In this document: positions 1-5,562 of the stretch, one piece after another
How the letters are laid out: every line of letters begins with the position of its first letter
Position numbering within the stretch: position 1 is the stretch's first letter
DNA from: an archaeon
Lineage (GTDB): Archaea; Thermoproteota; Nitrososphaeria; Nitrososphaerales; Gagatemarchaeaceae
Length of the DNA stretch: 10,600 nt
Direction of reading: 5' to 3'
Assembly (NCBI GenBank): GCA_021822995.1
Contig: JAKAPN010000013.1
Location: 1-10,600 of the forward strand
The notes under the pieces: generated by a model
The model's input: only the letters and a program-made list of their open reading frames with translations
The model's database searches: none
Told to the model about the DNA's origin: nothing
Translations under genes and position numbers: made by a program

Positions 1-537
1 CTGAAGTCCTCGCTTCAGGAGCGGGGGTTGTCCACAAGGACGCTTTCGTTCCCGGCTTACGAAACGGCGATAGGGAAGGAAATCAAGAGGTTCCTTTCCG
101 GGAAGCTCAGCTACCCTCCACAAGTGAGGGCGATGCTTTACGCGGCCAACAGGTGGGAGAAGAAGGCCGAGCTGGAAGACATGCTTTCGACGACAGACGT
201 TGTAATCGTTGACAGGTACTTGGGATCGAACTACGCGTACGGCATCTCCGGTGGTCTGGAACTCGACTGGCTGATGGCCCTCGAGTCGGGCCTCCCTACG
301 CCAGACCTTACCCTTGTTCTGGATGCCTCGCCGGTGGAGCTAGCGCCCAGGAGAGAAACCAAAGACGCATACGAGCGCAACCTGCACTTCCAAGCGGAAG
401 CGCGCAGGGCGTACATCGACCTGGCAAGAAAGTTCGGATGGACCATCGTCGACGCCAATAGGGGGATTGACGAAACAGCGGAGACTGTAAGAGTCGCGGT
501 CGCCCGAGCCCTCGAGGCGAAGGGCCGAACCGTTTAA
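1..537 (+). CDS. tmk: Thymidylate kinase (dTMP kinase), 5'-truncated by window edge
   Basis: Phosphorylates dTMP to dTDP with ATP, the step before dTTP; cytoplasmic. The reading frame is open from base 1, and the first visible residues (LKSSLQERGLSTRTLSFPAYE) match the stretch that follows the P-loop helix in this family. The true start and the Walker A loop therefore lie upstream, and the TTG at 28 is not the start. Visible family features are the substrate-site DRY motif followed by LGSNYAYG, the strand PDLTLVLD, an Arg-rich LID-like segment around RRETKDAYERN, and the closing VDANRGIDETAETV segment typical of dTMP kinases. About 178 residues are present of a usual 195-215. The stop TAA is at 535-537, and the next gene begins 26 nt later on the same strand, so the two may be co-transcribed. 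Identification is by motif order and is firm. Confidence 0.88.
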   Translation: MKSSLQERGLSTRTLSFPAYETAIGKEIKRFLSGKLSYPPQVRAMLYAANRWEKKAELEDMLSTTDVVIVDRYLGSNYAYGISGGLELDWLMALESGLPTPDLTLVLDASPVELAPRRETKDAYERNLHFQAEARRAYIDLARKFGWTIVDANRGIDETAETVRVAVARALEAKGRTV

Positions 538-539
538 GA
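532..539 (+). promoter_or_regulatory. TATA-like box for the HD phosphohydrolase gene, overlapping the tmk stop codon
   Basis: The sequence GTTTAAGA contains the tmk stop codon TAA. Its centre is about 28 bp from the TTG proposed as the HD gene start, the distance expected from an archaeal TATA box to a leaderless transcript start. The HD gene could thus have its own promoter as well as read-through from tmk. The match is short, so this is suggestive only. Confidence 0.35.
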
Positions 540-563
540 CGCCTAGACCGTTTTTCGAGCCGG

Positions 564-1847
564 TTGAAGCTCAACCTCGTGGCTGAAATCAGGGACCCGG
601 TCCACGGATACATCAGGATGACCGAGGTTGAGAAAGAACTCATCGACTCCCCGTTCGTCCAGAGGCTGAGGAAGATACATCAGCTGGCTGGATCGTATCT
701 CGTCTACCCCGGCGCCACCCACACAAGGTTCGAACATGTAATCGGGACAATGCACGTGGCTGGTCTGATCGCCGACGCCCTTGTCCGGGGGTCCGAGATA
801 GACTCTGACCTGGTACAGCAGGTGAGGATTGCCGCCCTGCTCCACGACGTCGGTCACGGTCCCTTCTCCCACATGTACGAGGAGGTCCTCACGGCCGAAT
901 CGCACGAAGAAATCTCACAGCGCGTAATCCTCGAGACCTCGATCAGGGATATCATCAACAGTAATGGGTTCTCTCCTGTGAAGATGTCGGAGTTCGCAAT
1001 TGGGAGGCTGAAGACGAGGGCTCCATTCCTTAACGAAATTATCGCAGGAAGCCTCAGCGCGGACATGATGGATTACCTCCCAAGGGATTCGTACTTCACT
1101 GGGGTCGAATATGGGAAGGTTGACGCCCAGAGAGTGATGAACTCTCTTCACGTGGCGGGTGGACACCTAGTTATCGACGATGCCGCGCTTTACGCCTACG
1201 AAGCGCTGCTGCTCGCACGCTACGAGATGTTCAAAGCGGTCTACTTCCACCGCACTGTAAGGGCAGCCGAACTGATGCTTGTGAGGTCGATGCAGCTCGC
1301 CGACGAAGTGCTGGGGCTTACCGACATCTCGGACCTCTCCCGATACCTAAATCTCACGGACGAACTAGTCATCCACCAACTGGTTACCCTAGACCCGACT
1401 ACACGGAAGCTGAGAGAGGCGAAGCGCCTTGCCAAGGACTTCAACGATAGGAGATTGGTGAAGTGCGCCTTCGAGAGAGTGGTTCAGAGAAAGGACGAGA
1501 AGGTTGGGCTTCTCTTCGCGGACGAGTCAGCAAGAAAGAAGGCGCTGACGGGGATCGCAGACGCTTCAGGGGTCGACCCCAACACGTTGTATCTCGACGT
1601 GCCCACCACGCCGTCCGTGCCCTATACCTACTCCAAGGAGGTGCTGAGGGAGGTAAGCTTGCTTAGATTCAAGGGAAAGAAGAGGGTGGTCAAGGCCGTC
1701 CCGCTGAGCGAGCTTTCTCTCGTGGGGTCGATTACTGGTTTCATGGACGTTCTTCGGGTCTATACTTCCCAGGAGAACCGAACGGCCGTAGAGAAGGCGA
1801 CCTCAAGCATGTTCATGGACGAAGGACCTGATACACTAGTCAGATGA
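564..1847 (+). CDS. HD-domain phosphohydrolase, COG1078 / SAMHD1-like dNTP triphosphohydrolase
   Basis: Metal-dependent phosphohydrolase of the HD superfamily. Characterised relatives (bacterial EF1143, human SAMHD1) cleave dNTPs to deoxynucleoside plus triphosphate, so control of dNTP levels is the likely role. The 427-aa protein opens with the family signature IRDPVHGYI (residues 9-17), then RLRKIHQLAGSYLVYPGATHTRFEH. Predicted metal ligands are H58 (RFEH), H94-D95 (LLHDVGHGPFSH) and D167 in SADMMDYLPRDSYFTG. Y171 and D175 match substrate-contacting positions of SAMHD1. Relative to the common DADR/DVDK motif, the first Asp is Ser165 and the basic residue is Met168, so substrate preference may differ. 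The TTG at 564 is chosen because a TATA-like box sits about 28 bp upstream and it leaves a normal N-terminus; a GTG at 579 would also work. It lies 26 nt after tmk, matching a nucleotide-pool role. Family call firm, exact substrate inferred. Confidence 0.87.
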   Translation: MKLNLVAEIRDPVHGYIRMTEVEKELIDSPFVQRLRKIHQLAGSYLVYPGATHTRFEHVIGTMHVAGLIADALVRGSEIDSDLVQQVRIAALLHDVGHGPFSHMYEEVLTAESHEEISQRVILETSIRDIINSNGFSPVKMSEFAIGRLKTRAPFLNEIIAGSLSADMMDYLPRDSYFTGVEYGKVDAQRVMNSLHVAGGHLVIDDAALYAYEALLLARYEMFKAVYFHRTVRAAELMLVRSMQLADEVLGLTDISDLSRYLNLTDELVIHQLVTLDPTTRKLREAKRLAKDFNDRRLVKCAFERVVQRKDEKVGLLFADESARKKALTGIADASGVDPNTLYLDVPTTPSVPYTYSKEVLREVSLLRFKGKKRVVKAVPLSELSLVGSITGFMDVLRVYTSQENRTAVEKATSSMFMDEGPDTLVR

Positions 1848-1856
1848 TATTGGTCG

Positions 1857-1864
1857 TAATATAG
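1857..1864 (+). promoter_or_regulatory. TATA box for the XPD-like helicase gene
   Basis: TAATATAG stands out as the most AT-rich spot of the 36-nt gap between the HD gene and the helicase gene. Its centre is about 24 bp from the helicase ATG at 1884, and no Shine-Dalgarno sequence precedes that ATG, consistent with a leaderless transcript and with the helicase starting its own transcription unit. Confidence 0.55.
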
Positions 1865-1883
1865 TATCACAAGCTAACACCTC

Positions 1884-3740
1884 ATGGGTGTCAGCGAACA
1901 CTTCGCGTATCCGTCATTCAGGCAAGGGCAGAAGGAGTTCGCGGAACGAGTATACAACGCGTGCGTCCGCGGCGAGACGCTGATTGCCGAGGCGATGAGT
2001 GGGTTTGGTAAGACAGCAGCAGTGTTAGCAGGGGCGGTTACCGCGGCCGAGGAAACAGGGTGTAAGGTCGTCTATGCCTGTCGCACGAAACGCCAAATCT
2101 ACAGGGTGGTGGAGGAAGCGGCGCGTTTACAGACGAAACATCCGTTCAAGGCCGCATCGTTACTTTCAAAATACGACTACTGTCTGCTCAGAAAGCACCG
2201 AACAATCCCCCAAGAGTCATTCGGCTGGTATTGCACTTTCAACACGAGCAACAACCTCTGCTCTTACTTTCTTAACGTCTCCCTCACAGAAGGGTTCGGT
2301 CGGCTTGTCGAAAGGGCTCTGACACGGATACCCATCCATCAAGAGCTGGTCCGAGAATCAGAAATGGTCCACGTGTGCCCCTACGAAGTGGCCAAGGTCG
2401 CGATGGCCGAGGCGACGCTCGCCTTGGTCCCGTATCAATACGCCTTCGACCCAAGGGCATCTCGCGCGGTCTTCGACCAGAGTTCGACGGACAGAGGTCA
2501 TACCATACTCGTTGTCGACGAGGCGCACAACCTCAGGGATTTCTACAGGGGTTTGGGCTCGGCAACTCTGTCGCTCGAACAGGTAGCAGGTGCGGAGCGC
2601 GAAGCACAGGCGATGCTCATGGCCGACGCTGCCAAATCAATCTCCGCCCTGCGGATTTCGCTGGGGCAGATCATCTCCGGACACACAGGGTGGCAGTTGG
2701 ACAGGGCTGCTGTTCTGGAGAAGCTCCGCAGCGACCATGGGACAGCATGGCTCCAGAACCTCGCATTCGAACTGAATGCAAGCTCGGGAGCAGCCTGGGG
2801 CTCTGTGGTGTACGGACGGAAGCTCCCTTCATTGGTGCTCCGTGTAGGAGATTTTCTCGCCAAGCTTTCTTCCTCAAGCGCGAGCATCTTGGTAAAGTGG
2901 GATGACTGCCTGGGCCTGGTCGACCCCGACCCTGTCAGAGTGACCTCAGCCCACCTGAGAGCGTTCAAGAGCTCCATTCTCGTCTCAGCGACCGTTAACC
3001 CATCTTCTGCGTTCGCGAGGTCCGTGGGACTCGAACCAGGCGCATTCGAAACCTACCAAACTCCCGCCACTCCGCTCACGGCGGTCAAGACAGCAGTCGA
3101 CACCGGGACTTCCACTCGTTACAAGCTCAGGACGCCAGAGATGTACTCGAAAATCTCCTGCCGAATCGCAGCCGTGATCAACTCCACCATGTCCGGGGTG
3201 GGCGTATTCGCGCCATCTTACTCTGTTCTCGGACCCATATTCGAGATGGTATCCAAGAAGATAAGCGGGCGAAACCTGGTCTGTGAAGCCCCAGGACTCT
3301 CAAACGATCAGGCTACAGACCTCTTCGACTCTTTCAGATCTTCGGACGACTCCGTGCTGTTCGGAGTCCAGGGGGGTAGGTTCTCGGAAGGCGAGGATTT
3401 CGAGGGAGGTGCCATGGGGTCGATCATCGTGGTGGGACTTGCCGTCCCACCGCCGTCGCCGATGATGTATGCAGAGTATGCATTCATGAAGCGCGCAGGA
3501 ATACAGGATTCCTACCTCGTGCTCTCGCGGTTGCCTGCCCTTCGCAAGGCGTTCCAAGCCGCGGGGAGGCACGTCCGGAATCCTGGGAAGAAAGGCCTTG
3601 TCTTCTTCCTCGACGAGCGGTTTGGGAACTCTGCCGCCAGGGAATTAATGCCATCATGGCTCAAAAAAGACATGACGGTAGGCGACCTGTCTCCCAGCAC
3701 GATTCAAACACTCAGCTTTGGCTTCTGGTCGGGGGGCTGA
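1884..3740 (+). CDS. XPD/Rad3-family Fe-S DNA helicase (superfamily 2)
   Basis: ATP-driven 5'-3' DNA helicase by family; archaeal XPD unwinds DNA in repair and recombination. The 618-aa protein shows a Q-motif-like opening (YPSFRQGQKEFAERV, residues 10-23), Walker A as SGFGKT (39-44), motif Ia around VVYACRTKRQ, and the DEAH box at 212-215. Between them lie four well-spaced cysteines, C100, C117, C126 and C165 (HVCPYEVAK), the pattern that holds the 4Fe-4S cluster of XPD, FANCJ and DinG. The C-terminal motor domain carries SATVNPSS (motif III-like), GGRFSEGEDF (motif V) and QAAGRHVRNP (motif VI). Length is slightly above the usual archaeal XPD of 550-600 aa. The ATG at 1884 gives a normal N-terminus and sits about 24 bp from a TATA box. 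The last 29 nt overlap the convergent gene at 3712-4329. Eukaryotic XPD is tied to TFIIH; no such partner is seen here. DinG is the alternative name, but size and Fe-S spacing favour XPD. Confidence 0.9.
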   Translation: MGVSEHFAYPSFRQGQKEFAERVYNACVRGETLIAEAMSGFGKTAAVLAGAVTAAEETGCKVVYACRTKRQIYRVVEEAARLQTKHPFKAASLLSKYDYCLLRKHRTIPQESFGWYCTFNTSNNLCSYFLNVSLTEGFGRLVERALTRIPIHQELVRESEMVHVCPYEVAKVAMAEATLALVPYQYAFDPRASRAVFDQSSTDRGHTILVVDEAHNLRDFYRGLGSATLSLEQVAGAEREAQAMLMADAAKSISALRISLGQIISGHTGWQLDRAAVLEKLRSDHGTAWLQNLAFELNASSGAAWGSVVYGRKLPSLVLRVGDFLAKLSSSSASILVKWDDCLGLVDPDPVRVTSAHLRAFKSSILVSATVNPSSAFARSVGLEPGAFETYQTPATPLTAVKTAVDTGTSTRYKLRTPEMYSKISCRIAAVINSTMSGVGVFAPSYSVLGPIFEMVSKKISGRNLVCEAPGLSNDQATDLFDSFRSSDDSVLFGVQGGRFSEGEDFEGGAMGSIIVVGLAVPPPSPMMYAEYAFMKRAGIQDSYLVLSRLPALRKAFQAAGRHVRNPGKKGLVFFLDERFGNSAARELMPSWLKKDMTVGDLSPSTIQTLSFGFWSGG

Positions 3741-4329
3741 CGGCCTCCCCTTTTCTGAAGGCGATCTTGGCTGCGGCAGCCTGGTCCCGCTGAACGCCCT
3801 TCATCTTCGAGGACCGCAACGAAGTCCCGGACTCGTCCACCAACTCTACCGTGGCCGCTGGGACTTCGGTACCCACGTGGTCCGCCAGCTCCTCTGCCAT
3901 GACCCTGTTGCCATTGCCTATTCTGACAACGATCCGGCTGGTTGGCATGGCTCTTGCATACGCCGCGACCCTCGAGCACAAAGCAGCAATCGAGTCGAAA
4001 GTGTTCGAGGAGAGCTTGGTCCGTCCATAGAACACAGCCAAGCCCGTCCTCTTCCCTGGATCGATTCCCACGAGGATGAGATCCTCTTCTCCGCCTAGGC
4101 GAGACACCACCTGGCCCTTGAAGACACCCGGATCCTCATCCAGGCGCTCCAGTAGTAGTGCCTTGTCACCGAACCGCTCCGATTCATCTTCGGTAGTTAG
4201 GACGACATCGCATTCGCCGAAATCAGATTCGGGGACGGCGCTAGAAAACGGGAGGCCCGCCTTCCTTAGCCTTGAAACGAGGGCATAGTATGCTCGCGCC
4301 TTGGACGTCGTAACGCAGATACGGCTCAA
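3712..4329 (-). CDS. YqgF/RuvC-like RNase H-fold protein with an extra N-terminal domain
   Basis: Probable nuclease or Holliday-junction-resolvase-like protein of unknown role, 205 aa from a TTG at 4329-4327. Residues 84-205 follow the YqgF pattern. LILVGIDPGKRTGLAVFYG carries the first catalytic Asp (D90). IVVRIGNGN stands where YqgF has its V-G-x-P-x-x-x-x-G strand. VELVDESGTS resembles YqgF's DERLTT, with acidic E166. QRDQAAAAKIA resembles the final Asp-x-x-Ala-Ala helix, with D182. All three acidic positions are kept, so activity is plausible. Residues 1-83 (YYALVSRLRKAGLPF, then DVVLTTEDE) look like a small alpha/beta domain absent from bacterial YqgF. An ATG 78 nt further upstream would add a low-complexity Arg-rich leader and run into the promoter of the divergent gene, so TTG is preferred. 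The 3' end overlaps the helicase gene by 29 nt. Fold call moderate, function inferred; an inactive RNase H-like scaffold is the alternative. Confidence 0.75.
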   Translation of the reverse strand: MSRICVTTSKARAYYALVSRLRKAGLPFSSAVPESDFGECDVVLTTEDESERFGDKALLLERLDEDPGVFKGQVVSRLGGEEDLILVGIDPGKRTGLAVFYGRTKLSSNTFDSIAALCSRVAAYARAMPTSRIVVRIGNGNRVMAEELADHVGTEVPAATVELVDESGTSLRSSKMKGVQRDQAAAAKIAFRKGEAVSPPTRSQS

Positions 4330-4364
4330 TTTGAAATATTCACACCTCGAACCCACCACGACTA
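4330..4364. promoter_or_regulatory. 35-bp divergent promoter region with TATA box at 4334-4340
   Basis: The gap between the RNase H-fold gene (-) and the pseudo-RecA gene (+) contains AAATATT, set in the near-palindrome TGAAATATTCA. Its centre is 28 bp from the ATG at 4365, right for a leaderless + strand transcript. For the - strand gene no equally placed box is visible. The symmetric box might serve both directions, or the - strand promoter may lie within the start of the + strand gene. Confidence 0.5.
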
Positions 4365-4964
4365 ATGAGCTTTGGTGGCGGCAGCGGGAGCGCCTTCCTC
4401 GATCCACTGATAGGCAAGACTACCACGTTCGTAGTCGAGGCGCGGGAGGCGAACATCAAGTTCGCCCAGGCGCTGGGGGACTCCATCGCCAAGACGACCT
4501 TCTCATGCATCGTCTTCGATCTTGACGCTCTCTACGCTTCCAACGCCGATATAATATTCACGCGGGCCACCAACGCAGCCTCCTCTTTCACTGTGGACAT
4601 TCCAGGTCCCGGGTCGGACATCGAGTCGGAGTTTTCTTCCCTCCTCAAGACACAGCAGGAGGTGGTCATCATCGACAGCCTGAACACCCTCTACCACTTG
4701 ATTTCCACGGAGGACGGGAGCTCCAAAGCGAGGAAGATGATGTTCGCACTTGCGAGCCTTTCACTGTTCGCGAGAGAGAATCACCGCGCCATCGTCATGA
4801 GCATGTACAGGCGCGACGGGTTCGCGAAGCCGGGGAAAGGTAGGCCGATTTCGAGCCTGTCCGACATCGCCGCCTCCGTGGATGTGAAAGGCGACGGACT
4901 AGAGGTCAAGACTGAACGGGGTTCAGCTTGGCCCCGCGGCGTTTTCTCTATCCGAATCCCTTGA
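4365..4964 (+). CDS. Small RecA/RadB/KaiC-fold protein with a lost P-loop (pseudo-ATPase)
   Basis: A 199-aa protein with the layout of a minimal RecA-family core. FLDPLIG (11-17) aligns with the usual LDELLGGG lead-in and TTTFVV with the first strand. ANIKFAQALGDSIA aligns with the helix after the P-loop, SCIVFDLDALYASN with the second strand (VLYIDTEGGFS type), VVIIDSLNTLY (100-110) with Walker B, and HRAIVMSMYR with the next strand. The terminal SDIAASVDVKGDGLEVKTERG then FSIRIP matches the core's last strands. Where Walker A GPPGSGKTT should be, the protein has E25-A-R-E-A-N-I-K-F33, so the lysine and threonine are missing from their positions. The GKTT at 17-20 is a coincidence, one strand too early. 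ATP binding is therefore doubtful while the fold seems intact, as in accessory RecA paralogs. It is divergent from the RNase H-fold gene and overlaps the membrane-protein gene tail to tail by 17 nt. No specific family recognised. Confidence 0.75.
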   Translation: MSFGGGSGSAFLDPLIGKTTTFVVEAREANIKFAQALGDSIAKTTFSCIVFDLDALYASNADIIFTRATNAASSFTVDIPGPGSDIESEFSSLLKTQQEVVIIDSLNTLYHLISTEDGSSKARKMMFALASLSLFARENHRAIVMSMYRRDGFAKPGKGRPISSLSDIAASVDVKGDGLEVKTERGSAWPRGVFSIRIP

Positions 4965-5355
4965 GTATCGCGAGGTCTATTCCGGCGAAAATAGAAACCA
5001 CGAGCAGGAGCATAGCCAGCCCCAGATACATGTTCACGGTCCTCGCCTTCGCTGTCTGTCTGCCGCTAAGGTAAACGAGATAGACCCCTCCTCCTCCGGT
5101 GAGGATGACGAACGCATTGATCACCGCTTCTGGGATTGTCTCAGCCTGGGCGTTAGGGTATGGGATGTAGGTCTGGTTGGGTACGCGGTAGACCAAGGCG
5201 GTGACGAAACCAGCCATGAGAGAAACCAGGGCGATTACATACAACGTCTGGATGACCCCTCCCCGGCTGGCAAGCGAACCGAATAGCCCTGCCACCCCGT
5301 TTCTCAGGGAGCCGACCGTCCTTCGGTACGCCGATTCGAGTGTTTGTCTTATCAT
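4948..5355 (-). CDS. Small membrane protein with three predicted helices, last gene of the topA operon
   Basis: I do not recognise a named family. The 135-aa protein has a basic N-terminal region (residues 1-33, many Arg) and hydrophobic segments at about 35-56, 77-97 and 108-130. By the positive-inside rule the N-terminus and the basic loop SGRQTAKAR (97-105) are cytoplasmic. The loop VPNQTYIPYPNAQAETIPE is then outside; it holds an N-glycosylation sequon, N60-Q-T. Glycines are concentrated in helix 2 (LTGGGGVYLVYLSG), suggesting close helix packing. Its ATG begins at the base after the TAG of the upstream 68-aa gene, so translation is probably coupled and expression tied to the topoisomerase. 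The 3' end overlaps the convergent pseudo-RecA gene by 17 nt. Codon use and the long hydrophobic runs make it a real gene; the function is unknown. Confidence 0.78.
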   Translation of the reverse strand: MIRQTLESAYRRTVGSLRNGVAGLFGSLASRGGVIQTLYVIALVSLMAGFVTALVYRVPNQTYIPYPNAQAETIPEAVINAFVILTGGGGVYLVYLSGRQTAKARTVNMYLGLAMLLLVVSIFAGIDLAILKGFG

Positions 5356-5562
5356 CTAATCACCTTGCAGAAACTCTGCTACCTCCTTGGCCCATTGGCC
5401 CGTTTGAACGTTGCGTTTAACATTATCCAAATACTTATCCCAAGCGAGACCGCCATAAGCCTTCACCCAGAGGGGATAGGCTGCCTCTAGGCCTTCCTTC
5501 GCCGCCGCATGATGCCGGCATAGCTCGCCCGGGCCCTGTCCGCCGCACACCCTACACTTCAT
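5356..5562 (-). CDS. 68-aa zinc-binding protein (CxxC...CxHH), coupled to topA
   Basis: A tiny protein starting at ATG 5562-5560 that carries C3-x-x-C6-G, then C15-x-H17-H18, a likely zinc knuckle. A helical tail follows (AAKEGLEAAYPLWVKAYGGLAWDKYLDNVKR, then TGQWAKEVAEFL) rich in aromatic residues that could form a protein-binding surface. The A of its ATG begins a four-base ATGA overlap with the topoisomerase TGA stop, a classical sign of coupled translation. Its own stop TAG is immediately followed by the ATG of the membrane-protein gene. A longer reading in the same frame, from 5802, would run through the topoisomerase zinc-ribbon coding region and is not credible. Small CxxC/CxH proteins like this recur in archaeal genomes without assigned function; a role with the topoisomerase is inferred from coupling only. 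Confidence 0.8.
   Translation of the reverse strand: MKCRVCGGQGPGELCRHHAAAKEGLEAAYPLWVKAYGGLAWDKYLDNVKRNVQTGQWAKEVAEFLQGD

Noticed and set aside
3718..4098. 126-aa + strand reading frame after the helicase
   Set aside because: Antisense to the conserved VGIDPGKRTG to QRDQAAAAKIA region of the RNase H-fold gene, with no motif or promoter of its own.
4330..4407. 26-residue N-terminal extension of the RNase H-fold protein from ATG 4407
   Set aside because: Arg-rich without family likeness, and it would cover the promoter and start of the divergent gene; the TTG at 4329 fits the domain start.
4413..4424. GKTT in the pseudo-RecA protein as a functional Walker A
   Set aside because: It precedes the first beta strand by alignment with the RecA/KaiC core and lacks the leading Gly of GxxxxGK; the true loop position is residues 25-33 and is degenerate.
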